Below are positions 12,075 to 22,925 of a stretch of DNA of 64,000 bases, in pieces. The notes under the pieces were generated by a model. It was not told where the DNA came from. It ran no database searches and saw only the letters and a list, made by a program, of their open reading frames with translations. The stretch lies in NCBI GenBank assembly GCA_037953745.1, contig JBAKBP010013052.1, positions 1-64,000 of the forward strand, read 5' to 3'. The position numbers were made by a program, and so were the translations under genes. This DNA comes from Lithodes maja (Eukaryota > Arthropoda > Malacostraca > Decapoda > Lithodidae). Every line of letters starts with the position of its first letter. Within the stretch, counting starts at the first letter, position 1.

Positions 12075-12938
12075 ACCTTGAAGTTCTGCATTTTCTTCTA
12101 TTATCCCAACTTCTTCTGATACTTCCTCTTCTGGTGTGTCTTCTATCCCTGCGGTCCCGTCTTCTTTGATTGTGGCGATGTGTCTTGGCTTAACCCAAGG
12201 AATCTGACCCCAGAATTGAGGGAGTTTGAGCTGACGCTTCACTAATTCACAAATGATTTTTTTTAGAGAAAACAAAGAACACTTGGGATTGCAGGGTTTC
12301 CAGTCGGAGGGTCGGACTCTTGCCCACTCCTCCATTTTGTCTACTGGATGGATAGATGAGGCATTTGAAGAAGATACTGAAGAAGGTTGAGGTTGAGTAG
12401 TGGCACGGCTTATTGCGGTGATCTTGTCACTTTCCTGACTCTTCCTCAAAGCCAAGATACGCCAAATTATTGGCATGTCCTCGTCATAACCCTTGGGTTC
12501 TGTAATTGTGAAATGATCTCGCACTGACTTGGGTAATATTCTAAACATAGCATTGAACACACTATCTTTCCTTTTGACAGCATTGTCGGTGGGGAATGCC
12601 GTAACTACCAGTTGATTTAAGTGGCTGATAGTTTGATCTAGGTTTCCTGTAAATTTCACACTGCGGAACTGTTGATTGGCAAATATTTTCCCGAGAGAAG
12701 GGTTAATGGCTGCCTTAGTATAGTTTTCAAATTGAATCCAGGTCAATTGTGGAGTAGCACGCACATAACCCGAAACGAGAGACATATGCCGGCCTAACTT
12801 CATACCAGCTGTGTGGATTTTCGAAGTATCATCGTCCTTAAATACAATATCAAGGACTGGTTTCACAACTTCAAGATAAGTAGCAATGTTGTGATCTTCT
12901 TGCTTAAAAGAAATCATTTCGAGCAATTTACCTGCCAT
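12060..12938 (-). CDS. Gag of the minus-strand gypsy element
   Basis: A 292-residue ORF starting MAGKLLEMISFKQEDHN, with the helical capsid-type region (YLEVVKPVLDIVF, FENYTKAAINPSLGK, FRILPKSVRDHF) expected of a Ty3/gypsy Gag. The C-terminal third is serine/glutamine-rich and then acidic. I see no CCHC zinc knuckle, although CNPKC at about residue 220 may be a remnant. The stop at 12060-12062 lies exactly where the pol frame begins one base back (-1), in a T-rich context. The product would package element RNA in the cytoplasm. The intact gag contrasts with the decayed pol. Confidence 0.7.
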   Translation of the reverse strand: MAGKLLEMISFKQEDHNIATYLEVVKPVLDIVFKDDDTSKIHTAGMKLGRHMSLVSGYVRATPQLTWIQFENYTKAAINPSLGKIFANQQFRSVKFTGNLDQTISHLNQLVVTAFPTDNAVKRKDSVFNAMFRILPKSVRDHFTITEPKGYDEDMPIIWRILALRKSQESDKITAISRATTQPQPSSVSSSNASSIHPVDKMEEWARVRPSDWKPCNPKCSLFSLKKIICELVKRQLKLPQFWGQIPWVKPRHIATIKEDGTAGIEDTPEEEVSEEVGIIEENAELQGNLDF

Positions 12939-12959
12939 GATGATTTGTGGTATTGGTTA

Positions 12960-14108
12960 TATTGACTGAATTTATAAATCGAAGTTGCTATGCCGAGTTG
13001 AGACACCGCTGCCGCCAGTATTATACAACGTTATAATTAAACTCGCTTTATAGTAGTTCCTTATTTCCACCTTAGGAAAGCTTAGAACTGTAGATACTCA
13101 ACTGGTACATAACTCACTTCAATATTACAAATCTCATATCAATCATAATCAATGTCACAGAATACACAATTGAGGTTCACACGTTGTATTTCTTAATTTG
13201 CTAGGGAACAATGATAGAATAGGGATCGAGTCTCTTACATATAGTGATGAGCTCGGATCAATCATACATAAAAAATAATATAGATACAAATAGTCCTGAT
13301 CAATATAACTTCAGGAATGGATAAAATAACATCATAAAATAGTACATGTAAATAAACACAATGTTACTATATTAATCGCAATATAAGTAAACACAGAGAG
13401 GTTGGTCTCAACACAATAAATAATATCCTGATGGTAACTGGCAACCTTGAAGTAGCTTGCTGAGAGAGGTAAATAGAGGTTACTGCGGAGGCATATGCGC
13501 AGTGATAAGATTATATGGAATTTAGGATATGAAATGATAGGTGAATAACTTTTACATTAATACAACGTATACAAGAGATAAATCTCAAATAACTCACAGA
13601 GTCACAATAATGAATATAAATTCAATGATAAGGTAAATAAATACAATAGTCAGTATGCGTGACCGAGATTCTCGTCGGGTGAGAAGTTAATGCGACGTGA
13701 AACGATAGGAGTTTAAATTATTAACTCTAACAAGGCTTAACCTGAGTTTTAAATCAGGAAGCACAATATTTAGAATAGTCTAACTAAGAGACTGACATGT
13801 AAACACTCTCTGAACGACTTATACATGCAATCACGTACCCAGCTAATAATAATAATACATATAACAAGATCTGAATGAGCGTTCACTGGATTTACGTATA
13901 ATGTGCATGTATATAATCTCGAACGAATATATGTATAGTTCTTATCCAGAATATAGGAAACTATCTTCCAATAATTATATATATTTCAATTCCAAGTATT
14001 GGGTATGTTTTGTTCTCTAAAAACGAGTGACAGTAGCTAGGAGAAGAGAATCGATAATCTCTAAGATTACGTTATTATGAACACTAACATATCTTGTTTA
14101 ACCCTTCT
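12960..14108. other. No gene seen; possible 5' UTR/LTR of the gypsy element
   Basis: AT-rich DNA without a coding frame. The position upstream of gag suggests it includes the 5' LTR, but no second copy of this sequence exists in the window, so the LTR cannot be delimited. Confidence 0.4.
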
Positions 14109-14597
14109 TTAACACCTTATGAGCGGCCTAGGCGGTATATAATATGTAGCCACCAGCGGGGTGTTTTTACCCAAAATAGGGCTGTTTACGTGATCATTTT
14201 CATGCCTAAATAAGACCCAGAGCATTAAACAAGTATCTATCCCTGAAAGGGCATAAACAGAGCTTTCCAATGACACCACAACGATCCTTTTATGACCGCT
14301 AGTTTTCTTGCAACAACCGCGCAACACGAGAGCAAAAAGCATGTAATTCGGTACTTTCCCCATACAATTCAGTATGTAGAGAGTGAGAGAGGGAGGGAGG
14401 AGGTGGGATTCGTGTCAGTAGGTTCGCCGCGGTGGTCTGGAGCAGTCATACGCTCGCTACTCTCCTGCCACCACTTGTCTCTCTCTCTCTCAGCAACATT
14501 ACGTGCTGAAATTGCCACACGACCTATGTCGCGCGCCGCCAGATAGTCCAGATTTATTATACTCGACTTATGTTGCGCGCCGATAGTTAGGGGTTAA
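14109..14597. mobile_element. TTAA-flanked MITE, family 1, copy 1 (piggyBac-like)
   Basis: A 489-bp element bounded by TTAA on both sides, with short imperfect terminal inverted repeats (CACCTTATGAGCGGC at the left; the right end reads GCGCCGATAGTTAGGGG). It matches the element at 56303-56789 over its entire length with only scattered differences. It has no ORF of its own. TTAA target duplication is the hallmark of piggyBac transposition, and copy 2 shows an exact target site. Confidence 0.7.
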
Positions 14598-15091
14598 TAA
14601 TCATCAAAAATACTTTATCAAACAAGAGGCACTTAAATGATTCAGGTAGAGAAGTAGGAGCCCATGAGAGGATCTGGCGACACGTGGCGACTGCGTAAGT
14701 TGTCCAATCCTGCTGACACTAGGGGACGTCTCCTTCACACACACTCTCAAGCTCGCTCACACTGCACTTCTTCAGGATCACTAACACTGTCTTTGGTTAT
14801 ACTTTTTAAGGGGATTTTTGCTCACCACTACAGAAGTATTGCTCCGAATCGATTGTTTACAATTAAGCACGTTCGCCCAGGAGGGAGAGGTACCCGAAAG
14901 TAATTTTGATTTTGCCTACCTAACTCTTGGCTCGGGTAGGTGTTATTCCATTATAATTTAGGTTTACAGGTGGGGCGTTTCGGAATACAAGAGGCATGCG
15001 TTATACAGTTTTTTATTTATGCTAAGGTTAATAAGGTTCCTAAAATTATGTTACATAATATGGTGATAATGGTGAATACATTCTTTATTTA
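14598..15091. other. No feature recognised
   Basis: Ordinary AT-balanced sequence between two TTAA-flanked elements, without a supportable gene. Confidence 0.4.
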
Positions 15092-15739
15092 TTAACCCGG
15101 CAAGCGCGATAGGCCTCACGGAAGGCTTCCTATAGGGAACGCGATAGGCCTCACGGAAGCAAGACCATAAAAAAAGCCTTCCATAAAAAAAAAGGGCCTA
15201 TCAAAACAAAGGAATTTGTCTCTAGGTGAGAAAATTCCCCTCCAGTACTCATCCATGTAAATCTCACCCACCCCCCTCCCCTCCTTCCCCACCTTATTCC
15301 CCCCTCCCTCCCCTCCTCAATTATCACCTATTTTTCCTCTTATTATCATCATTTATCGGTTATTTTTCTCTCCCGCGATAATGTAGCACAAGTGGGTTGC
15401 AGAAAAGATCGTTATGCAACACCCAGACACCGGCCCACACCGCCCCGCTCGTCTCAGTTACCTCACAGACAGCGAGAGAGGAGGGTTGCCTGTGGCTCTC
15501 TCTCGCCTGAGATTATGACCGGGTGGCCAATATCTTCATTTTTCACCACCCAAATGCTTTTCCCACTTATTTTAGCACTCTTGAAGGTTCATATATACAT
15601 CATATATGTAAAATAAAAGCATACCAAAAACAAATAATGCTCTATATTGTAAATATAACGAATTCTGTCAGAATCCAAGGCTAGAAATGCACAAATAACT
15701 ACCCTAGCCCCTAGGTCTATTTCGCGCTTGTCAGGTTAA
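15092..15739. mobile_element. TTAA-flanked MITE, family 2, isolated copy
   Basis: Bounded by TTAA at 15092-15095 and 15736-15739, with inverted ends CCCGGCAAGCGCGATAGGCC and, reading inward from the right, CCTGACAAGCGCGAAATAG. The interior is related to the repeats clustered at 17568-22925 (pyrimidine-rich block, ATTATCACCTATTTTTCC, TCTCTCTCGC). A 19-bp stretch beginning GCGATAGGCC is directly repeated at about 15106 and 15141. No coding capacity. Confidence 0.6.
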
Positions 15740-16260
15740 TATTAGTTTGAGGTATGAAGATGCCTTGATGTTTGGATGATAAATTAATTTAGGTTTTGGC
15801 TGCAGACAGGTAATTTGGGTATGATATAGAAGGAATTGATAATGAGGGGGCATAGGAGAATTCCGCTTGTTTGCCCTTTTAGTTGTTGTAGTCGTGCATA
15901 GGATGATCTGGTTGTAAATGAGGAAACTGAGGAGGTTGGTAGTGCATTTCCATAAAAATTTCTTCGCTTTAGTCCAAGTCTGGCTCGGGTAGTGGGAGGC
16001 CTCGATGTATGGGGAGCGGCGCGTGTTGGGCAGGTGTGTAGAGGCCTTGATGACTGGGGAGCGGCTCGTTTTGTCTCGCGCTGGTACCATGGTGCTGTTT
16101 ACCTTTCTGCTGGAGGTGGGGAGACTTGCCTTTGTGCACTCTGCAATGGGGCATTGTAGGTTTTGTTTTTCCTCCTGATATGGGAGCAGGTACTTGAGGG
16201 GTTTTGGCTTATTATGGTCGAACCCTGTCACTTCACCTCTCTTTCTATTTTAACACACTA
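15740..16260 (-). repeat. Dispersed repeat with a conserved peptide, copy 2
   Basis: A minus-strand frame of 166 codons (16231-15731) begins TGFDHNKPKPLKYLLPYQEE and continues KQNLQCPIAECTKASLPTSS. The first 45 residues match the segment at 7137-7320. The remainder is basic and threonine-rich. Protein-level conservation between two separated copies argues that it was once coding, probably in a mobile element, but I cannot name the family. Confidence 0.45.
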
Positions 16261-16435
16261 TATTATAATGGCTAAAAAGCAATCCGCCTCAGTCACCAAG
16301 GGATGGAACCAGACATGTTCTCATAGGTTTGACCCCTGGTTTTGACTCTTCAAAAGGTTCTATACCACTGTACCACTGCTATCTATTTTTATTATAAATT
16401 TCTTTAAAATTCTGGTTTTTCATCTAATTTATACT

Positions 16436-16990
16436 CTGTGGAACACCATATCTCTTCTGCCAATCCTGATCTTCTTTTCCTCACCGAAACCCAGTTGTAT
16501 GGGACTACTGACAACAAATCCTCCTCTGTATCCACCTGCTATCTCTATTCTCAGTTTCATGCCAAAGGTGGATGTCACAATACGATGACATATACTGTAT
16601 GTGGTCAACAATCTTGCTTTCTCTCATTTTCCCAACTTTGATTCTTCTGAATTCTCAACTATCTGGTTAAAGCTTTCTTGTCACTGTCAAATTAAATGTG
16701 TCTGCGTCGTTTAACTCTCCCCTAATTCTATTGACTATCCTATCCAAAATTCTTTGATTATTTAACTTCTGCTTTTACAGTAATTTCCATCTTAAGACAT
16801 TTCAATATTCACCACCACCAATGGCTCTCCTCTCATTGCACAGACCAAACTGGTGAACAAAGCTATATCTTTTCTATCCAAAATGACCTAGAGCAGTTAG
16901 TCCCTCCCGTGTTTACTCCCGGTTTTCGTCATATACTGATACTCATATCTCGGCAAATAAATGACCTAGCCTACTTTATATACATACCAA
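16436..16990 (+). pseudogene. Degenerate LINE endonuclease fragment
   Basis: The first part reads VEHHISSANPDLLFLTETQL, the start of an apurinic-type endonuclease (the TET triplet holds the metal-binding glutamate). Later pieces in shifted frames read FSTIWLKLSCHCQIK and SPNSIDYP, as in invertebrate jockey/I-group LINEs. Stops and frameshifts are frequent. It may belong to the same family as the C-terminal fragments at 19900-20399 and 26930-27300. Confidence 0.6.
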
Positions 16991-17567
16991 AGGCAGTAAT
17001 TGGTGTCGTCTTGCGATGGGTGAAGACTAGAACCCTGTACATTGAACGGTTATTGTGTGAGGTGGAAATAAGACCGGCATTTTTGTTGTGATACTGAGAA
17101 CTGGTGGAATGTGGTGATGCAGTAGGTGCGGCCACGGCTATGGTCTATTACATTCAATCAAGAATTTATTATGGATTATGTATTATGTATTATGTAATAA
17201 TATTGATTATACTGATTATTGATTACTGATATATTTCACCCTTGTAACCATTCCTAAGTTACTGTCGTTTTCTTTCATGCATCGTTTGGGACCGGGGGTT
17301 CAGCAAGTACAAACTTTCATAAGACCTGCATGCAAGCAGGAGTCACATGTCTGACTGTCTGTGTTCTTGTTCTTGTTGGTTGTACAGACCACCTGCTAAG
17401 ACAACAAAACTTTCTCTAGTGCAGATTTCAGTGGTTTTAGGAAATGAAATAAGGCTAAGGAGCTGTGTCGGCCAACCCTGTGTTATTGAGAAAGCTCGAT
17501 ATGGAGCTATGTACCCCACCTGTGTGAGAAGGGTTAAGGCCTTTACTCAGGGACTGCGGCCAGACTC
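16991..17567. other. No gene seen; short AT repeats
   Basis: Contains a TTATGTATTATGTA-type simple repeat near 17175-17220 and, from about 17530, sequence resembling the ends of the repeat cluster that follows (GGTTAAGG, GACTGCGG, CAGACTCTTAA). Confidence 0.4.
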
Positions 17568-19390
17568 TTAACCCGACAGCTGCAGGAAGACTCTTAACCT
17601 CTCAGCTGCGCAGTCCCTGTAGTATACACCATACCCCTGTGTGTAGGTATTTAGATGCATTCCTCACTAAAATTGTTAATTTACCATAAATATAGTCAAT
17701 ATTTATCCATATGCGCCTATTTTAAGTTTAACCTAAGAAGTGCGCATGGGGGTTATGAGACACCACACTTCTGTGCTGACGTATTTGAGTTGTTCCCATC
17801 ACTAACATAGTTATTTTACCATAAATAGCATTAATACTTATCTATATGCGCCTATTATAGGTTGATTATAAAGGTATTAACCTGTTACAACAATAAAACA
17901 AGTGGAAACAGTGTTTGGATGGTCAAAATCGGCGATACAGGCCGGGAGTTACATAATGTATGGCTGAGGCAACCTCCCTGCCCTCCACCCCTCCCCTTGT
18001 CTGGAGAGACACTGTTCCGCAATAGTCTCTCTCTCGCTCTTTCCCACGCTTGGTAACAGTGATGACAACGCCCTGCGACCAACTCGCTAATGTTAGCACG
18101 AAAATATACCACAGAATAAGTGAATAACAGGGAAAATAGGTGATAACTGAAGGAGGGGAGGAAAGCGGGAAAGAAGGGGAGGTGGAGGAGTGATATTTGG
18201 CATGGCCCAGGGGCAAAAAAAAAATAAAAAAATAAAAAAAATTTTTTTTTTTTTTTGGGTGTTTTAAATGGATTTTTTTTCCCTTACTCTTAAGAGTCTC
18301 CCGGCAGTTCCCGGGTGAATATGAAGACAGTAACATGTTACAACAATAAAACAAGAGGGAATATAATTTGTATGATCAAAATCGCGAATTGTTAGCGAGT
18401 GGTTCATTCAACAATTGTGAGCCAGCCGGCCTCACACCCTCCTCTCTCGAAGCCTGGAGAGTGACTGAGGCTTGTATCACTCTCTCTCTCTTTCCCACGC
18501 ATAGACACACACATGACCACAGCCTAGGATCGGTTTGGAGATGTTTACACGAAAATATACCAATGAATAAGGGAATTACAGGGAAAATAAGTGATAATTG
18601 AAGGTGGGGGGAGGGGGGAAGGAGTGGATGTGGAGAAGTAATATGAGGTATGGAGGGAAAAACAAAATTTCAAGTGCTACTGGGGCCTTTTAAAAGTTTT
18701 TTTTAGGCCTAGGATCTTAAAGAGTCTCCCCGCAGTCGCCCAGTAAAACCTCTTAACCCGGGAACTGCAGGAAGACTCTTAAGAGTTCCCCCGGCGGACT
18801 GCGGGAAGACTCTTAAGAGTAAGGGAAAAAAAAATCCATTTAAAACACCCCAATTTTTTGTTTTTTATATATTTTTTTTTTTTTTTGCCCCTGGGCCATG
18901 CCAAATATCACTCCTCCACCTCCCCTCCTTCCCCACTTTCCTCCCCTCCTTCAGTTATCACCTATTTTCCCTGTTATTCCCTTATTCTGTGGTTAATTTT
19001 TGTGCTAACATTAGCGAGTTGGTAGCAGGGCGTTGTAATCACTGTTACCAAGCGTGGGAAAGAGCGAGAGAGAGATTATTGCGGAACAGTGTCTCTCCAG
19101 ACAAGGGGAGGGGTGGAGGGCAAGGAGGTTGCCTCAGCCATACATTATGTAACTCCCGGCCTGTATCGCCGATTTTGACCATCCAAACACTGTTTCCACT
19201 TGTTTTATTGTTGTAACAGGTTAATACCTTTATAATAAACCTATAATAGGCACATATGGATAAGTATTAATGCTATTTATGGTAAAATAACGATGGGAAC
19301 AGCTCAAATAAGTCAGCACAGGAGTGTGGTGTCTCATACCCCCCATGCGCACTTCTTAGGTTAAGAGTCTCCCTGCAGCTGCCGGGTTAA
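17568..19390. repeat. Long inverted repeat built from family 2 repeats, TTAA-bounded
   Basis: Arms at about 17729-18305 and 18795-19362 are reverse complements with few differences over roughly 570 bp. The intervening 490 bp is a third, more diverged copy in the left-arm orientation. The whole is bounded by TTAA plus inverted ends (CCCGACAGCTGCAGGAAGAC at the left; the right end reads GTCTCCCTGCAGCTGCCGGG before TTAA). No ORF with domain support lies inside; the apparent 75-codon frames in the two arms are the same sequence in opposite orientation. Confidence 0.7.
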
Positions 19391-20475
19391 GAGGTCCTAC
19401 TGGGCGGCTGCGGGAAGACTCTTAAGATCCTAGGCCTAAAAAAAAAAACATTTAAAACACCCCAGTGGCACTAACACAAAAAATCAATATATGTTTAGGT
19501 GAGAATTTCCCTCCATTACTTGCTACTACTCCTACACATGTGCCCCCCCCCCCCTCCTCAATTATCAGGTATTTGATCTATTATTCCCGATATTTATCGA
19601 GTGTTTACGTGGGAGGACGGGTGGGAGGAGTGTAACTCCGACCCTCCAAGCCAGTCTAAAAGCTCTCCTGGTCTCTCACTGCCACGCCGAGACACAAAAC
19701 AGTAAGGGTGTTAATCTCTCACTGCTCAAGGCCAGATTACAACTGCGGGGCTAAAATATACAATGTTCACCAGCCAATTGCCGTTACCACTTGTTTTATT
19801 GGTTTCCCATGTTCATAATTATGTTCATATTAAAATTAAAATAGGTGGATATGTATAAGTATTAATTATATATATATTGTAAAAAAAAAAAAAATCTGTT
19901 TTTTTGTTTTTTTAAGAGACAATGAACGGAGGAAGGAAAAACACAGAAAACAAAAAGGTCCATGTGCCTAAAGGCATCCTCCATTCATAAAATGTTTGTA
20001 ACAACTGGATTTAAACTTTTGTAGATTGTAAGTTTGTGGAAAGCAACTCGAGGGAAGTGAATTCCAAAGAGTAGTAGTTCTAGGGATAAATTAATTTTGA
20101 TAAGCAGCAGTTCTGCATTGTGGAGGAGAAAGTGTAAATTCATGGGCGCTCTCAGCTGCCCTAGTTCTATGGGGAAAGATGTGGAGAGGCGGCACAATTG
20201 AAGCAAGTTCCTCGGAACAATTGCTGTGAAAATATCTGTAGAATAATGCAAGGGATGCAACATTTCTTCGTATGGATAATGTAGGAAGGTCCTGTGTGAT
20301 TGCAGGGTTATTGATTAATCTAATAGCTTTATTTTGAATTTTGTCCAACTGCCTCAATGCAACCACTCTACTTCCACTCCACAGAGGTGGAGTTAAAATT
20401 AACGATTTTAGTGAGGAATGAATCAGAATACCTTCACACCGCGGGCACATTCAAATGCCATAACTGCGCAGTTAA
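19391..20475. repeat. Family 2 repeat, fourth copy, interrupted by a LINE fragment
   Basis: Same orientation as the right arm. It starts with GGGCGGCTGCGGGAAGACTC, has the pyrimidine-rich and TCTCTCACTGCC blocks and resumes after the LINE insertion with the terminal part ATACCTTCACACCG...CATAACTGCGCAG. Its end matches the end of the next copy (22855-22915), so copies four and five are arranged in tandem. Confidence 0.6.
19900..20399 (-). pseudogene. LINE reverse transcriptase C-terminus and 3' end
   Basis: On the minus strand it reads PPLWSGSRVVALRQLDKIQN and then KAIRLINNPAI, SLALFYRYFHSNCSEEL and TTTLWNSLPSSCF, the conserved C-terminal region after the RT of jockey/I-group LINEs. A short 3' UTR and an A-rich tail follow (T-rich on the plus strand, 19873-19918). 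It is 5'-truncated and inserted in a family 2 repeat. Its 3' UTR is the source of identity with 4685-4806. Confidence 0.75.
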
Positions 20476-20759
20476 GAGGATGTACTGAGCAAATGTGGCC
20501 AGACTCTTAAGATCCAAGGCCTAAAAGTAACTTTTAAAACACCTGAGTGGCACTCAAAACAAAGCACTTTTGATTAGGTGAGATAATTCCCCTCCATTAC
20601 TTGCTACCACTCTTACAAATGTGTCTCCCCCTCTCCTCCCCCCTCCTCCTCAGTTATCCGGTATTTTCCCTATCATTCTCGATATTTATCAAGTATTTTC
20701 GTGGGAGGGCGGGTGGGAGAGAGGGGGGAGGATGGAGGAGTGTATGTCTGCTCCTCTAA

Positions 20760-22620
20760 TGCCCCTTTCCCACTGGTGAGACAAGTCACGATTTTCGTCG
20801 CCGATGACTTAGTTTTGTCAAATTCGTAAGAATGCGTGAGACGTTCATGATTTTGACCGTTGTTTCAAACAGATGACAAATTATACTCGGCGAAGATGTC
20901 GCCGATGTCGGCGACCTTCTGCGACGTCGGCGAAGTGAGCGATGTTTCGCCGATGACCTCTGCGAGGCAGGTCACATTTTCAAAAATATCTTGTGAAATC
21001 ATGCGAGGATGAAAGAAAACTCGCCGTATGTTCTGCGACATCTTCAGTGATTCAAGCGATGGTTCGCCGTATTGAAACCTGGAAGGGGGTAAACGTCTTA
21101 AAACAGTGAACGGGGCCGAACGGATTATAGGCAAAGAGAGGGAGAGAAAGAAAAAAAAAACAGCGAGGTGGGCTCAATGTTTGCGTTACGGCTTAAAAAT
21201 TGAGCCCACCTCGCCTTTTTTTGTTTTCTCTTCTCTCCCTCTCTCCTCGTGTTTTGTTTGTTTTCTATTTCATCCCTAGTTTCATCCCTAGACCTCCATC
21301 AAGCATATAAAGCACCCTCCAACACCCTCCTTCAAGATCAATTTGTACATTTGTCGATAGAAAAATATCCTGGCCGAAGGCCGATTCCTCAAAAAGTACA
21401 GGCTCGCTATCGCTAGCCAGGAAAAACTCTATGCCTAAATGACACGAAGTCTTAATATTGATAACGAAATGGGGTGAAATGTCTTAAAATCGCCAAACTA
21501 ATGGGCCGAACGTCATGAAATATGAAAATTAATGGGGTTAACCATGAGGAAGAAAGGGGACCAGAAAAACGACCCAAAACCAAAAATATATATATATTGG
21601 CTCGCTACCGCTCACCAGGAAAATATTGAAACTTGGATGGGTTAAACGTCTTAGAACAGTAGGCTGAACGGGGCCGAACGGATTATAGGCAAAGAGAGAG
21701 GGAGAGAAAGAAAAAAACACGAGGAGAGAGAGAAAGAGAAAACAGCCTAATTGAGCCCACCTCGCTGTTTTCTCTTTCTCTCCCTCCTATTTTTTGTTCT
21801 TTCTCTCCCTCTCTCTTTGCCTATAATTCGTTTGGACCCGTTCAGCCTACTGTTAAAATGTAAAACTTGCAAATTAAGATGTTTACCCCCCATCCAGGTT
21901 TCAATATTTTCCTGGTGAGCGGTAGCGAGCCAACATGTATATATTTTTGTTTTGAGAGCAAGCTAAATTTGTATATTTTTTGATAGAAAAATTTCTCCGG
22001 CAAAGCCGGATTTCTCCATATAATGCTGGTTCGCTATCGCTTGCCATGAAGATATCGATACTTGGATGGGGATAAACGTCTTAAAACAGTTGGCTGAATG
22101 GGGCTGAATAGATACAAACCAGAGAAAGAGAGAAAAGGAGAGAAAGATAAAAACAAACAGGTGAACCCCCCACGAGAGGTGCATAGATAAAAGGGTTCAT
22201 CAGGTTCACCATAGGCCTAATATTTTTTGTTTACCCACCTCGCCGAAGGCACCGTCGATGTTCTCGGAACATATGAGAGCATCGGCGAGCAGAGCATCTG
22301 AGAGCATCGGTGAGCATCCATGCAAAACAAAATTTGTGCGAAACCCTCGGCGATGTCTCGCAGATGATCGCAGAAGCCCTGGCAGATCCCTCGGCGATGC
22401 TCGACTATGCTTGCGAGGGCAACCAATCCTCGTGAGTCCTCGTCCAAAATTTTGAACGGTCCGAACATTTGCGACGACCCGCGAGGGCCCTTGCGAGGCC
22501 TTGACAGGCCTTGAGAGTCAAACGATTGTTCATGAGAGGTGTTGAGACATGTCACGAATGTGCCAATTTATTGGTGTCGGCGACGAAAATCGTGACTGTC
22601 TCACCAGTGGGAAAGGGGCA
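20760..22620. mobile_element. Non-autonomous PIF/Harbinger-like DNA element
   Basis: A 1861-bp element with nearly perfect terminal inverted repeats of about 45 bp, beginning TGCCCCTTTCCCACTGGTGA, flanked by a 3-bp duplication TAA on each side (20757-20759 and 22621-22623). A TWA target duplication is characteristic of the PIF/Harbinger superfamily. Subterminal regions are rich in GCCGATG/GCGAGG-type motifs on both sides. No transposase frame is present, so it would depend on an enzyme in trans. The superfamily assignment rests on the TSD and TIR only. Confidence 0.75.
21599..21932. repeat. Large palindrome inside the Harbinger-like element
   Basis: Left arm GGCTCGCTACCGCTCACCAG... and right arm ...CTGGTGAGCGGTAGCGAGCC are inverted. 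The inner parts AACAGTAGGCTGAACGGG / CCCGTTCAGCCTACTGTT and ATTATAGGCAAAGAGAGAGG / CCTCTCTCTTTGCCTATAAT are also inverted. Related single arms occur at 21065-21240 and 22020-22150. It looks like several copies of a smaller fold-back repeat nested in the element. Confidence 0.6.
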
Positions 22621-22925
22621 TAAGCCAGTCTGAGAGCTCTCCTTGTCTCTCAGTACCATGCCAGACACAAGAGAGGGACGGTGTTTCTCTCGCCGGTCAA
22701 AGTCAGATTACGACCGTGGGGCTATATACGGTTTTCACCAGCCAATTGCTGTTACTACTTGTTTTATTGCTTTCCAAAGTTGATGTGTTCATATTAAAAG
22801 TAAAATAGGCGCATGTGGATAAGTATTTATTTTATATATGGTAAATTGACGATTTTTGTAAGGAATGTACCAAATACCTTCACATGGCAGGCACTTTCAA
22901 ATACCATAGCTGCACAGATTATGAG

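Larger units (their letters stand above)
8640..12959 (-). mobile_element. Ty3/gypsy LTR retrotransposon, decayed, minus strand
   Basis: From right to left it shows gag, aspartic protease, reverse transcriptase, RNase H and integrase, the normal Ty3/gypsy order (unlike the Gmr1-type elements further right). gag is a single intact ORF; pol is interrupted by stops, frameshifts and homopolymer expansions. I could not find a matching pair of LTRs on the two sides, so the ends are uncertain. A sequence TGGCGGCAGCGG at about 13004-13015 on the minus strand could be a primer-binding site, with low confidence. Confidence 0.8.
20476..22925. repeat. Family 2 repeat, fifth copy, split by a Harbinger-like element
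   Basis: Left part 20476-20756 and right part 22624-22925 together match copy four. The join is seamless when the 20760-22620 insertion and one TAA are removed, which makes this an internal empty-site control for that insertion. Confidence 0.65.
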
